A stretch of 64,000 nt of DNA from Mycobacterium florentinum (GTDB lineage: Bacteria > Actinomycetota > Actinomycetes > Mycobacteriales > Mycobacteriaceae): the NCBI RefSeq assembly GCF_010730355.1, contig NZ_AP022576.1, forward strand, positions 6,155,860-6,219,859. Reading direction: 5' to 3'. Below, piece after piece: positions 17,765 to 26,714 of the stretch. The position numbers and the translations under genes were made by a program. A model generated the notes under the pieces. The model had not been told where the DNA came from and did no database searches. It was given only the letters and a program-made list of their open reading frames with translations. Each line of letters begins with the position of its first letter. Position 1 is the stretch's first letter.

Positions 17765-19219
17765 CTACTTTGGCGCGGGGCAAGGCTTGGGAAAGGTGAC
17801 CGGCTTACCCACCCGGTCCATCGCCGCGCGGAGCTGCCGCATGCCCGCCTGATACATGTCCGGGGTCGCGGCCGACCAGGTGGTCGAGGTACAGGTAGCG
17901 GTGTCGCAGCCGCCGCCGAACGTGATCGACGGCCCGGTTTTCACCGTCACGCACTGGCACTTGGCCCGGGCCGGGTTCGTGGCATCGATCTCGCATTCCA
18001 CATCGAGGCAGTTCGCCCAGGCCGCCCCCGCCGGGCAGCTCAGCACAGCGAAGTTCGCGTTGATGTTGACCGTCGAGAATGCCGACCGGATCATGTTGCC
18101 GGATTGGGCCCGGTCGGTGCAGTTCTTGGATCCGATCGAGTTGCCGTTGACGACGACGCAGTCGCAGACCGAGATGTTGGGATCGGTCGGCGACGGTACA
18201 CACGGCGCCGTGGTGCACAGCGCGAAGGTTTGGTCGCACATCCAGACGTCTTCGACCTGGAGGGCTTTGGCGTCGCTCGTGCCGCCGGAATCGCAGGCGG
18301 TGGCCGCGGCGACGGGAAGCACGCTCAACGATGCCCGGCGCAGCAGTCCGCGCCGGGTGAGCCTGGCCTGATCGGAGAGCCGTGCGGCGTGGTCGACGAG
18401 CTCGCCGATCGCGGTGGCGCCGCGCGCGATCTCGGACCGTCGACCGTCGTCGATCAACACCGCGCTGGGCGTGGCGGTGATGCCGAACGCGGCAAACGCG
18501 GCGCGAGACTCGTCGACGAGTTCGAGCGGGACGCGGTGGCCGGCGGGGCCGCCGTTGACGAGGGCGACGCGGACGCGACCGTCGAGGTCGTGCTGCCATC
18601 GCGCCACCTCGGGCAGCAACAGATCGCACGCCCCGCAACCGGGCTGGCTGAAGATGAGCATGAGCGGTCGGCGGGGTTCCAGCAGCTTGTCCAGGGTCCA
18701 GACGTTGCCCGCTCGATCCGGCAGCGCCAGGCCGTCGGCGGTCCCCGGGCGTGCCAGCCAGCGCCGCCGCGCCGCCGGGCCCAGCCACAGGGCAAGCATG
18801 ACGATCCCGAAACCCGTTAAGGGCCAGCCAAACTGACCGCCGCATGCCACGAACGTGGCGAGTGTGGCGAAGCACCCGTTGCGGGCCAGCGTCGGCCACC
18901 CGAGCGGGCCCGAGGACAGCCGGCCAAAACAGTGACAGTCCGGGCGTCGGCCACGCACAAGATTCGCGAGCGCCGCCGCCGCGAATCCCGCAAGCACGAC
19001 CAGCGCCGCGCCTGCTCCGGCCCGCGGCTGCGTTATCAGAAGCGCCGCGACGCCGAACTCGGTTGCGATCATCGCCGTCGCCACGAGGGCCGCGGCGGCC
19101 CGCGGCACGCCGAATGCGGTGACCGCTTGCCGTGCGCCGCCGCGGTCGGCCACCTTCGCCAGCGCGGCGACGGCAAACATTCCCGCCAGCACTAGTCGCG
19201 CTGCCGACATGGTGATCAT
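17765..19219 (-). CDS. MauE/DoxX-type membrane domain fused to thioredoxin-like and Cys-rich domains
   Basis: 484 residues. Residues 1-150: four membrane helices of the MauE type, with CHCFG after the third, the redox motif usual in this family. Residues about 170-290: a thioredoxin fold with active-site FSQPGCGACDLL (CxxC). From about 320: a second hydrophobic segment (SLSVLPVAAATACDS) and a Cys-rich extracytoplasmic domain with about 15 Cys. MauE proteins supply electrons for disulfide chemistry; this fusion probably carries reductant to its own outer domain. ATG 19219 has GGAGG 6 nt upstream. Neighbours: DUF5685 downstream, lipoprotein divergent. Confidence 0.75.
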   Translation of the reverse strand: MITMSAARLVLAGMFAVAALAKVADRGGARQAVTAFGVPRAAAALVATAMIATEFGVAALLITQPRAGAGAALVVLAGFAAAALANLVRGRRPDCHCFGRLSSGPLGWPTLARNGCFATLATFVACGGQFGWPLTGFGIVMLALWLGPAARRRWLARPGTADGLALPDRAGNVWTLDKLLEPRRPLMLIFSQPGCGACDLLLPEVARWQHDLDGRVRVALVNGGPAGHRVPLELVDESRAAFAAFGITATPSAVLIDDGRRSEIARGATAIGELVDHAARLSDQARLTRRGLLRRASLSVLPVAAATACDSGGTSDAKALQVEDVWMCDQTFALCTTAPCVPSPTDPNISVCDCVVVNGNSIGSKNCTDRAQSGNMIRSAFSTVNINANFAVLSCPAGAAWANCLDVECEIDATNPARAKCQCVTVKTGPSITFGGGCDTATCTSTTWSAATPDMYQAGMRQLRAAMDRVGKPVTFPKPCPAPK

Positions 19220-19280
19220 CACAAACCTCCGGTGCGGATGGCCGAACGGGAACATTCTGCGCCCCGCCATAATGGAGGCG

Positions 19281-19724
19281 ATGACTTTCGTGAAGATCAA
19301 GCTCTCCGTGACCGTCGCGATTCTCGTCTCGTCGATAGTGGTGGGTTGCCACTTCGAGAGCAGAAACCCGCCGACGTCCAAGGCGCTTGTGGTTCCCATG
19401 GAACAGGTGCTGAAACAGAACAACATCACCGAGAACGTCACGCTGGCGGTGGGGAACACGCTCAAACTGCAGTTGGGCTCGAATTACAGCACCCCGTTCC
19501 GGTGGCAGGCCGACGCGAAGATCGGCGACGGGTCGATCATCGAGCAAACCAGTCACCAGTACGTGCACCCCAGCACCGACGCGTTGGGTGCGCCCGGTAA
19601 CGAGGTGTGGATGTTCACGGCGCTGAAGCCGGGGACAACGACGATTTCCACCTATTACTCCAGCTTTGTGGGCAAGAACGCCGCGCCGGTATGCCAGTAC
19701 ACGGCGATCGTGACTGTGAAGTAA
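19281..19724 (+). CDS. Chagasin-like (I42) putative protease-inhibitor lipoprotein
   Basis: 147 residues: short signal peptide with lipobox SIVVGC (Cys near 22), then a beta-rich domain. The block VTLAVGNTLKLQLGSNYSTPFRW and the later GAPGNEVWMFTALKPGTTTISTYY match the three-loop pattern of chagasin/I42 inhibitors (NxTxxF-like, GxGG-like and RPW-like loops), although each loop is only partly kept. Such proteins inhibit papain-like cysteine proteases; in bacteria the target is usually unknown. A GGAGG lies 2 nt before ATG 19281, so GTG 19290 is an alternative start. Divergent from the MauE fusion. Confidence 0.68.
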   Translation: MTFVKIKLSVTVAILVSSIVVGCHFESRNPPTSKALVVPMEQVLKQNNITENVTLAVGNTLKLQLGSNYSTPFRWQADAKIGDGSIIEQTSHQYVHPSTDALGAPGNEVWMFTALKPGTTTISTYYSSFVGKNAAPVCQYTAIVTVK

Positions 19725-19764
19725 AACGACGACAGACAAGCAGCGCCTCAGCTACCGTCTGGCT

Positions 19765-20244
19765 GTGCTTGCCTTTCTTCGCAACTGGTCTCAATTGACC
19801 AATGTGCCTGCCGAGCTGCACGACCAGCTCGAGGCGGAGGGACTCATCTTCCTGGCCCAGCGGGTCGGCGTCGTGCGGCATTTCAGCGGGCATGTCCCGG
19901 GCGTCTTCTCGGCGTCGGGCGTTTCGCGCTATATGGGGGCGTTCGCGTTCAGCGCCGCCCGGGTCGTCGCCACCTTCCCCACGCGTGGGGACGCCAATCT
20001 GCGGTCCATCGACTGCTCCTGGGATGTTGCGCGGGGCCCGGCCGCCGCGACGATCACCAAGAAGGGGCTGCTGATCGACATCGACCTGCGCGGTGTGGAC
20101 CGGGCCTTCAGTGGATCGATGAAGCTGCACTACAAGAGGCAGATCCCCGACGAGGTGCTGGAGCGACTGCCCGTGACTTCGCTGCGGTTTTCGGTCGACC
20201 CGGTGTTCGTGTACCGCGCCGCGGGAGTGCGTCCCAAGACGTAG
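19765..20244 (+). CDS. Conserved hypothetical protein
   Basis: 159 residues starting GTG 19765, 40 bp after the lipoprotein. No signal peptide or membrane helix. A mainly beta pattern in the middle ([30 protein letters not shown]) and a conserved-looking end with [15 protein letters not shown] do not recognise the family. Codon usage is typical of the genome, so it is probably real. Confidence 0.65.
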   Translation: MLAFLRNWSQLTNVPAELHDQLEAEGLIFLAQRVGVVRHFSGHVPGVFSASGVSRYMGAFAFSAARVVATFPTRGDANLRSIDCSWDVARGPAAATITKKGLLIDIDLRGVDRAFSGSMKLHYKRQIPDEVLERLPVTSLRFSVDPVFVYRAAGVRPKT

Positions 20245-20360
20245 GGCCGTCGCGGGGCGTGCGGTCTCGCTTCGACCAGGTACGTCGCCTCGAAGGCGAT
20301 ATCGGGTTTCCGCAGCACCACATGGTTGAGAGAACTCCCCAGTCGGAGAATGCTGTGGGG

Positions 20361-21047
20361 ATGAACGTCGATTTCCACTTCGACCCGATGTGCCCCTTCG
20401 CCTTTCAGACGTCATTGTGGATCCGCGACGTCCGCGAACAACTGGGCATCACCGTCGACTGGCGGTTCTTCAGCCTGGAAGAGATCAACCAGGTCGAGGG
20501 TAAGAAGCATCCGTGGGAGCGGGACTGGTCGTACGGCTGGTCGTTGATGCGGATCGGCGCACTGCTGCGTCGCACCGACATGGCGTTGCTCGACCGCTGG
20601 TACGCCGCGATAGGCCACGAACTGCACACCCTCGGCGGAAAGCCGCACGAGCGGGCGGTGGCGCGAAAGTTGTTGAGCGACATCGGTGTCGACGACGCGA
20701 TTCTTGATGCGGCACTTGACGATCCGAGCACCCACGACGAGGTTCGGGTCGAGCATCAGCGGGTGGTGGACGCCGGCGGTTACGGTGTCCCGACGCTGTT
20801 CATCGACGGGCAATGCCTGTTCGGCCCGGTGTTGGTGGATCCCCCGACCGGTCCGGCCGCGCTGAAACTGTGGGACGTCGTGATGGGTATGGCCGAGCTG
20901 CCGCATGTCTACGAACTTCAGCGGCCGAAGGCGCCCGCCGATGTCGAGCTGATTGCGCAGAGTCTGCGTCCCTATCTCGACGGCCGCGATTGGGTCAGCA
21001 TCAATCGCGGTGAAGTGATCGACGTCGACCGGCTAGCGGGGCGCTGA
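20361..21047 (+). CDS. DsbA-family (mycothiol-dependent nitroreductase-like) oxidoreductase
   Basis: 228 residues with a thioredoxin/DsbA fold: N-terminal strand and active site [11 protein letters not shown], a helical insertion, and the cis-Pro loop [13 protein letters not shown] near residue 155. Close in layout to M. tuberculosis Rv2466c, a mycothiol-dependent reductase with CPWC; here the motif is CPFA, so only one active-site Cys remains. That fits glutathione- or mycothiol-type monothiol chemistry. ATG 20361; the frame is open 100 bp further upstream without family similarity. Confidence 0.78.
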   Translation: MNVDFHFDPMCPFAFQTSLWIRDVREQLGITVDWRFFSLEEINQVEGKKHPWERDWSYGWSLMRIGALLRRTDMALLDRWYAAIGHELHTLGGKPHERAVARKLLSDIGVDDAILDAALDDPSTHDEVRVEHQRVVDAGGYGVPTLFIDGQCLFGPVLVDPPTGPAALKLWDVVMGMAELPHVYELQRPKAPADVELIAQSLRPYLDGRDWVSINRGEVIDVDRLAGR

Positions 21048-21133
21048 GGGCGCACGCCGGGGGCTGATGTCCCGCCGGAAGCCGTTGTAGCGGCGCGTAC
21101 CTGCAGCGGGTCGAAGCGGTCACACTTGTGTTT

Positions 21134-21161
21134 TGGCGCCAGTGGCGCCAAAATGGCGCCA
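21134..21161 (+). promoter_or_regulatory. Triple TGGCGCCA palindrome: likely VapB operator
   Basis: Three perfect 8-bp palindromes TGGCGCCA occur at 21134-21141, 21143-21150 and 21154-21161, the last including the A of the vapB start codon. Ribbon-helix-helix antitoxins bind short repeated palindromes of this kind at their own promoters, so this is very probably the autoregulatory operator. Confidence 0.7.
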
Positions 21162-21391
21162 TGCCTAGTGTGCAGATCAAAGACGTTCCCGAAGACACCC
21201 ATCGAGTCCTGCGGGAACGAGCCGCCCGCGCGCATCAGTCCTTGCAGGAATACCTTCGAAGCCGGCTGATCGCCGACGCGAGTCAACCCACTCTGGACGA
21301 GGTTTTCGTCAGAGTCGCTGCGCGTCGTGGCGGCCGGGTGTCTTTTGACGCTGCCGCCGAACACGTTCGGGCAGACCGTGATCGTCGTTGA
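21161..21391 (+). CDS. vapB: VapB-type antitoxin (ribbon-helix-helix, FitA-like)
   Basis: 76 residues. The N-terminus MPSVQIKDVPEDTHRVLRER is the strand-helix of a FitA-type ribbon-helix-helix DNA-binding domain (VQIKDVPEDTHRVL..RAARAHQSLQEYL); the C-terminus, rich in Arg and Asp, would wrap the toxin. It neutralises the downstream VapC and represses the operon. Overlaps vapC by 14 nt. Start at ATG 21161, within the last operator repeat. Confidence 0.85.
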   Translation: MPSVQIKDVPEDTHRVLRERAARAHQSLQEYLRSRLIADASQPTLDEVFVRVAARRGGRVSFDAAAEHVRADRDRR

Positions 21392-21776
21392 CGCGAGCGT
21401 GCTGGCGGTCGCGCTGGGCGATGATGGCCCAGACGGGCAGCATGCGCGGGAACGTCTGGCGGACGAAACGTTGGTCGCTCCCGAACTGATCGACCTCGAG
21501 GTGGTTTCGGTGTGGCGCCGCCATGTTGCTGCAAAACTAATGCCTGCCCGGAGAGCCGTTGGCGCAATCGCGGACCTGGCGGAGTTGCCACTGCGTCGGT
21601 CCTCCCACCGATCATTGCTCGAGCGCATATGGGAGCTGCGGCATGTCGTTACGCCCTACGACGCCGCGTATGGTGCGCTGGCCGAGGCCCTGGATGTCGT
21701 GCTGGTTACTGCTGATGCACGTCTTTCACGCGCTTCGGGACTCCAATGCGAGGTCGAGACCATCGACGGAGCCTAG
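21378..21776 (+). CDS. vapC: VapC-type PIN-domain RNase toxin
   Basis: 132 residues. PIN-domain acidic residues are in place: VIVVDASVLAVAL (Asp near residue 5), APELIDLEVVSVWRR (Glu near 43), TPYDAAYGALAE (Asp near 93) and LVTADARL (Asp near 112). VapC toxins cleave specific tRNAs or rRNA. Start GTG 21378 inside the end of vapB, the normal overlap for the pair; the frame is open upstream. Seems intact. Confidence 0.88.
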   Translation: MIVVDASVLAVALGDDGPDGQHARERLADETLVAPELIDLEVVSVWRRHVAAKLMPARRAVGAIADLAELPLRRSSHRSLLERIWELRHVVTPYDAAYGALAEALDVVLVTADARLSRASGLQCEVETIDGA

Positions 21777-21781
21777 TGTCG

Positions 21782-22798
21782 CTACCTGCCGCTGAGCCGG
21801 CGCGCGACCGCTCCATACCGCTCGAAGTGCTCGTCGTCGCCCAGGGCGTTGTAAAGGGCTACACGCGTGGCGATTCCGCCGTACTTCTGCGTCAGCGCGT
21901 CGGCCAGGCCGTCCCACGTCGACTCGGTCGCGAACGCCGCGATGTGCTCGTCACTGATCTGGGCCGCCATACCCGCGAAGTCGCCGGCCTTCTGCTTCTC
22001 GCGGATGCGGGCCGTGGTGCCCTCGAACCCGGCCTCGTCCCAGATGAACGCGTAGTTGGGGGTGCTGCCGTAGAAGGCCATGCTGATGCGCACCGTCTCG
22101 CGTTGGGCGTCGCGCTCCTCGTCGGTGTCGCCGACGATCGTCATCGCCGGGACGATGACCGCGACGTCCGCCGGTGAGCGCCCGGCCTTCTGCGCCCCCG
22201 CGGCGATGTTCGGCAGCACGTGACGTTTCAGATAGCCGAGCTCGCCGAGCGGGTGGACGTGCACGCCGTCGGCCACTTCGCCGGCCATCCGCAGCATCCA
22301 CGGATTGACCGCCGCGACATCGACTTTCGGATCCGGTTCGTCGATCGGGCCGGCGCTCCACTGCGGGGTGATGAAGTCGAGGTCGTAGAACTCGCCGTGG
22401 TGATCGAGCGTGCCGGTGCGAAACGCCGAGAAGCACGCCTTCACCGCCAGCACGTAGTCGCGCAGCCGCGGGCCGGGGCGTTCGAACTCGACACCGTAGC
22501 GGCGCACCACGTGCGTGCGCACCTGGGTGCCCAGGCCCAGCCGGAAGTTACCGCCGGTCGCCTCCTGCAGCTCCCACGCCTCGGCGGCGGTGACGAAGGG
22601 ACTGCGCGGGAACGCGACCGCGACACCGGTGGACAGCTCGAGTCCGGGAGCGGCTTGGGATGCCACGGCGGCGTTGAGGTAGGCGGTGCGGCCGGTCTCG
22701 GTGAACAGCAGGCCGGAGAACCCCGCGGCCTGCGTGCGCTGGGCCACGCCGCCGATCTGAGTCAACGGTTGCGGAACCGTCATCACATCAATGTGCAC
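21782..22798 (-). CDS. LLM-class F420-dependent oxidoreductase, TIGR03617-like
   Basis: 338 residues, luciferase-like barrel. Landmarks: GFSGLLFTETGRTAYLNAAV near residue 27, then ELSTGVAVAFPRSPF and NFRLGLGTQVRTHVVRRYG near residue 85, which carries the cofactor-contacting loop. This pattern fits the F420-dependent TIGR03617 subfamily of actinobacteria. Substrate unknown. ATG 22798; stands alone, ending 6 bp from the convergent vapC. Confidence 0.85.
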   Translation of the reverse strand: MHIDVMTVPQPLTQIGGVAQRTQAAGFSGLLFTETGRTAYLNAAVASQAAPGLELSTGVAVAFPRSPFVTAAEAWELQEATGGNFRLGLGTQVRTHVVRRYGVEFERPGPRLRDYVLAVKACFSAFRTGTLDHHGEFYDLDFITPQWSAGPIDEPDPKVDVAAVNPWMLRMAGEVADGVHVHPLGELGYLKRHVLPNIAAGAQKAGRSPADVAVIVPAMTIVGDTDEERDAQRETVRISMAFYGSTPNYAFIWDEAGFEGTTARIREKQKAGDFAGMAAQISDEHIAAFATESTWDGLADALTQKYGGIATRVALYNALGDDEHFERYGAVARRLSGR

Positions 22799-22823
22799 GG
22801 CGCCACCCTATGCCCTGGCGTGA

Positions 22824-25127
22824 TTACTGGGCCGCGAGCGTCGCGTTCTGCGGAACATGCGGAATCTCGGAGGCGGGCACCGGCGGGCAGAAGAAGTTGC
22901 CCTGCACGGCGTCGCAACCGTATTCCTTGAGCCGGCGGGCCGTTTCCGCGTCGCCGACGCCCTCGGCGATCGTGGCGATGCCGAACGTCGTCGTCAACTC
23001 GATCACCGATCGCGCAATCGTGGCGGCGCGTTCGTCGTGCAGAATCGGCGCGATGAACAGCCGGTCGAGTTTGACGTCGTCGATGGGCAGTTCGCGCAGA
23101 TACGTCAGCGAGGCGTAACCGCTGCCGAAGTCGTCGATCGCCACCCGGATGCCGGACTCGCGCAGCCGATTGAGCACCGTGCGGGCCTTCACCAGGTCGG
23201 CCACCAACAGGTCCTCGGTGATTTCGATCGTCAGCGAATCAGCGGACACGCGGCGCGCCTGGAGCACCGACAGGATGCGGTCGGGCAGGGCGTCGTCGTC
23301 CAGGGAGGGCGCCCACAAGTTGACCGCCACGGGGATGGCGGCGCCGGTCGCGTACCACGCCGACGCGTCGGCGACCGCCCGTGACAGCACCAGGTCGGTG
23401 ACGGCGTTCATCAGCCCGTGGTCGCGGACCAACGGTAAGAACTCGCCGGGTTCGAGCGTGCCGAGTTCGGGGTGTTCCCATCGCACCAATGCTTCGGCGC
23501 CACACACGGATCCGGTCGCCATATCGAATTTCGGTTGGTACAGCAGGGTCAGCAGCCGGTCGTCGATGGCCCGCCGCAGTTCGCCGAGCAATTGCAGACG
23601 GGCCATGCTGTCGTCGTGGGTCGGCTGTTTGCTCCGCTGGGCAGCCATGCCGGGGGTGAACGTCTGCACCTCGGTCGAGCTGGCCTGCTGCGCCCAGCTG
23701 CGGGCCGCGGCGGCCTGCTCGAGCAGCTCGCCCGGCATCAGGGCCGAGCCGCCTTGCGGCCCGGCCGAGGCCACGCCGATGTTGAGATGTACGTGCAGCC
23801 GGTGATTCTCGAGGTCGAGCGGTTCATCGAAGGCATAGACGAGTTTCCGGGCAACCTGTGCCGCGACTTCGGGGCGGTCTTCGACCAGGATGGCGAAGTC
23901 GTCTCCGTTTATTCGCGCGACCGTGTCGGGGGAGCGGACATTCGCTTGGAGCCGCTCGCCGACGCCGCGCAGCAGCTCGTCGCCGACGGCATAACCGAGC
24001 GTGTCATTGACCATCTTGAAATCACTGATATTGAGCGCAATTACGCTGACCGGGATGGCGTGATGAATGTGCAATCGGACCGCGTGCGCCAGCCGATCGC
24101 CAAATAGTCGCTGATTGGCCAACCCGGTCAACGAGTCCCGCAGGGCGGCATCGGACAGTGCGGCGGCCAGATGTTGCTTTCGGTCGAGCAGCAACAAATG
24201 GCGGGCGACCGTGGTGATGAAAAGCACCACGCAGACCAAGAAGATGAACGCGTCGGCCCGGTCTGCCGGCCAAAAGTGCACCGCGCTCACCGCAATCGCC
24301 AACAGCACCGGGCCGTACGGCAGCCACAGCGATGCTCGCGACAGTGGCTGGGAGAAACCGAGGTCGAGGTCGGGGCCGGGCCGAGACGCAATTGCGGATA
24401 GCGCGACGAAGTAGATGCCGGTAGCCCAGCCAATAATGACGAGGTTATTCGGCACTCGATCGGGGTGGCCTTCGCAGACGCGCAATACCCCGGCTGCCGC
24501 AATGGTTGCCCACCCCAACGTCATCAGCGTGGGCGAGAGTTTGCGGCGCGGCTCGGCTTTGCGCACGGTGATTATCGATATGACGAAAAGCCCGACATAC
24601 ACGGCGGACGCGATGGCCAACATCAACTCCGGGAGCCTGACTAATTGTGCGGATGGGTGGAAGTGGCCGAGCACCAGAATGGCCAACACAATCAATAACG
24701 ACGCGGCGACAAGGATGCCGTCGAGCAGCAGGCCAATCCCGAATCGGGAGTCGTCCCGGCTGGGAATGGTCACCGCGGTGGCCAACGCGCAGACGGGCAA
24801 CACGATGAAGCCCAAGTTCGCCGCCGAGTTACCCGCCATCGGCGGAATGCCGCCCAGGGCGACGTACCACCACACCGCTTGGCCGGCCGTCCAGGCGGCC
24901 AACCCGATGCTCAGTACGGTCCACGCGAGCCGTTGGCGACCTCGGGCCATCCGAGCGGCGACGACGGCGCAGCCGTTCGAAAACACGCTGAGGATCCAGA
25001 GCCCGACCGGGGCGGCAAGCGCTCGATCCGAAGCGCCACTTCCGGTGAACAACAACACGCCGTACACGAGCAGACCGACAGTAGCCGACACGGCGACCAC
25101 AGTGCGGCGTGGTGTCAGTGAGAACAT
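22824..25127 (-). CDS. Membrane-bound GGDEF-EAL cyclic-di-GMP protein
   Basis: 767 residues. Nine to ten membrane helices (1-320) form the sensory part. The GGDEF domain (about 335-490) has NDTLGYAVGDELL and the active-site loop reads NGDDF, not GGDEF, so cyclase activity is doubtful. The EAL domain (about 510-760) keeps EALVRW, the EITEDLL Glu, IDDFGSGYASL, DDVKLDR and IAEGVGD, so it should hydrolyse c-di-GMP. The likely net activity is a phosphodiesterase, with the GGDEF acting as a GTP-sensing module. ATG 25127. Monocistronic. Confidence 0.88.
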   Translation of the reverse strand: MFSLTPRRTVVAVSATVGLLVYGVLLFTGSGASDRALAAPVGLWILSVFSNGCAVVAARMARGRQRLAWTVLSIGLAAWTAGQAVWWYVALGGIPPMAGNSAANLGFIVLPVCALATAVTIPSRDDSRFGIGLLLDGILVAASLLIVLAILVLGHFHPSAQLVRLPELMLAIASAVYVGLFVISIITVRKAEPRRKLSPTLMTLGWATIAAAGVLRVCEGHPDRVPNNLVIIGWATGIYFVALSAIASRPGPDLDLGFSQPLSRASLWLPYGPVLLAIAVSAVHFWPADRADAFIFLVCVVLFITTVARHLLLLDRKQHLAAALSDAALRDSLTGLANQRLFGDRLAHAVRLHIHHAIPVSVIALNISDFKMVNDTLGYAVGDELLRGVGERLQANVRSPDTVARINGDDFAILVEDRPEVAAQVARKLVYAFDEPLDLENHRLHVHLNIGVASAGPQGGSALMPGELLEQAAAARSWAQQASSTEVQTFTPGMAAQRSKQPTHDDSMARLQLLGELRRAIDDRLLTLLYQPKFDMATGSVCGAEALVRWEHPELGTLEPGEFLPLVRDHGLMNAVTDLVLSRAVADASAWYATGAAIPVAVNLWAPSLDDDALPDRILSVLQARRVSADSLTIEITEDLLVADLVKARTVLNRLRESGIRVAIDDFGSGYASLTYLRELPIDDVKLDRLFIAPILHDERAATIARSVIELTTTFGIATIAEGVGDAETARRLKEYGCDAVQGNFFCPPVPASEIPHVPQNATLAAQ

Positions 25128-25288
25128 TTCTCCTGCCCTGTCGTATGCGGTTGTCCGATGCAGGATAAGGCACGGTGCGGGCCGACGGGATCTCTATCGT
25201 GGCCCTTTTCACAATTTCGGGGAAATGTCTTCGGGTTGTTACGCGGTCGGCTCTCGCCTATATCAGAACTGCTCCCGTGATGGCGATT

Positions 25289-25315
25289 AAAAAACGCATC
25301 CGAATTAGTGATGCG
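25289..25315 (-). terminator. Rho-independent terminator of the FAD oxidase gene
   Basis: Read on the minus strand: CGCATC, a 9-nt loop, GATGCG, then TTTTTT. It starts 14 bp after the oxidase stop (25329). A classical hairpin with U-tract, uncommon in mycobacteria. The remaining DNA of this gap (25128-25288) shows no other gene and would carry the promoter of the GGDEF-EAL gene. Confidence 0.75.
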
Positions 25316-25328
25316 GTGTCCGGCCGGG

Positions 25329-26714
25329 TCACTCGGGGTCTGCGGCAAAGACAACGTCGGGGTTCAGGATGCCGGCCGGGTCGAAGGTCTGCTTGATCCG
25401 GTGCAGCAGGTCGACCTTGACCGGGTCCTCGAGCTCGCGCCAGTACGGGGCCTTGGCGCGGCCGAGCCCGTGTTCGCCCGAGATCGCACCACCCAATTCC
25501 ATTGCCAGCGCGAAGATGTCGGTCAGCAGCTTCTTGCGGATGTCGGGGTCCTGGCAAAAGATCGCCAGGTGCACGTTGCCGTCGCCGGCATGACCACAGC
25601 CCGCGGCACCGCCGCCGACCGCCGTCGCCAGACCGCGCACGGCCTCCAGGAACTTCGGCATCGCGCCGCGCGGCACGACGGTGTCGATCAGGTCGTCGGC
25701 GCCGATCGCCTTCAGCGTCCAGAACGCGTTCTCGCGCGCCTCGATCAGCTTGCGTGCCGAACCGCCTTCCAGCACATAGGCATCCACGGCTCCCAGATCG
25801 GCGAGCAGCTCACCGGACCGCTCGACGTCCTCGTCCAATCGGTCCGCGGTCCGGTTCTCAAGTCCCACAACGAGATACGCCTGACAGCTGTCGCGGATCT
25901 TGTCGGGGATGCCGAGTTCGAGGTTTTGGGTGTGGACCAGTGCGGCCATCGTCAGGTTGTCGATGTATTCGAGGATGTAGGGCCCCAGGCCGCTGGAGAT
26001 GACCTGCGGCACCGCCTCCATCACCTGGTCGAAATCGGCGAACGGCGCGAGCACGGTGGCGCTGTGGTCAAGGCGCGGATGGAGTTTGACGATCACCTCG
26101 GTGGCCAGGGCCAGGGTTCCTTCGGAGCCGACGATGAGTTGGGTCAGGTCGTAGCCGGTGGAGACCTTGGCGATCTTGCCGCCGGTGCGGATGACCTCGC
26201 CGGTCGGCAGCACGGCCTGCAGTCCGAGCACGTTGTGGCGGGCGATGCCGTACTTGACCGCGCGCATGCCACCGGCATTGGTGCCGACATTGCCGCCGAC
26301 GCTCGACGACAGCTCGCCCGGTTGAACCATGTAGCGCAGCTGGTGCGGGGCGGTGGCGGCGTCCAGCTCGAGCAGCGTCACGCCGGGTTGGACGACGGCG
26401 ACCTGATTGGTGGTGTCGACCTCGAGGACCTGGTTCATCCGCTCGAAGGAGACGACCAGCCCGTCCTCGCGTGGCAGTGCCGCACCAGACAAGCCCGTCC
26501 CGGAGCCGCGGGCGGTCACCGGAACCCGGTGCTCCGTGGCCACTTTCAGTAGCTGCGAAACCTCCTCAGCGGTAGCCGGTTTCGCGACGTACGCCGGGCG
26601 TTGCGGCGGATGGTTCAATTCCTCGTCGTGCCAGTAGTCGTCGGGGATGGCATCGCCCGCTAGGAGGTTGTGGCTCCCGACGATTTCGGTGAGTCTTTCG
26701 GTGATGTCGCTCAT
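25329..26714 (-). CDS. FAD-linked oxidase (D-lactate/glycolate dehydrogenase type)
   Basis: 461 residues. The PCMH FAD-binding domain shows VTARGSGTGLSGAALPRE near residue 60 and the pyrophosphate loop PGELSSSVGGNVGTNAGGMRAVKYG near 130. The C-terminal cap ends with GCGHAGDGNVH and ISGEHGLGRAKAPY, typical of GlcD/Dld enzymes. Oxidises a 2-hydroxy acid and probably feeds electrons to the respiratory chain. Comparable to M. tuberculosis Rv2280. ATG 26714 overlaps the upstream TAA by one base (TAATG), so it is coupled to the dioxygenase gene. Confidence 0.88.
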   Translation of the reverse strand: MSDITERLTEIVGSHNLLAGDAIPDDYWHDEELNHPPQRPAYVAKPATAEEVSQLLKVATEHRVPVTARGSGTGLSGAALPREDGLVVSFERMNQVLEVDTTNQVAVVQPGVTLLELDAATAPHQLRYMVQPGELSSSVGGNVGTNAGGMRAVKYGIARHNVLGLQAVLPTGEVIRTGGKIAKVSTGYDLTQLIVGSEGTLALATEVIVKLHPRLDHSATVLAPFADFDQVMEAVPQVISSGLGPYILEYIDNLTMAALVHTQNLELGIPDKIRDSCQAYLVVGLENRTADRLDEDVERSGELLADLGAVDAYVLEGGSARKLIEARENAFWTLKAIGADDLIDTVVPRGAMPKFLEAVRGLATAVGGGAAGCGHAGDGNVHLAIFCQDPDIRKKLLTDIFALAMELGGAISGEHGLGRAKAPYWRELEDPVKVDLLHRIKQTFDPAGILNPDVVFAADPE

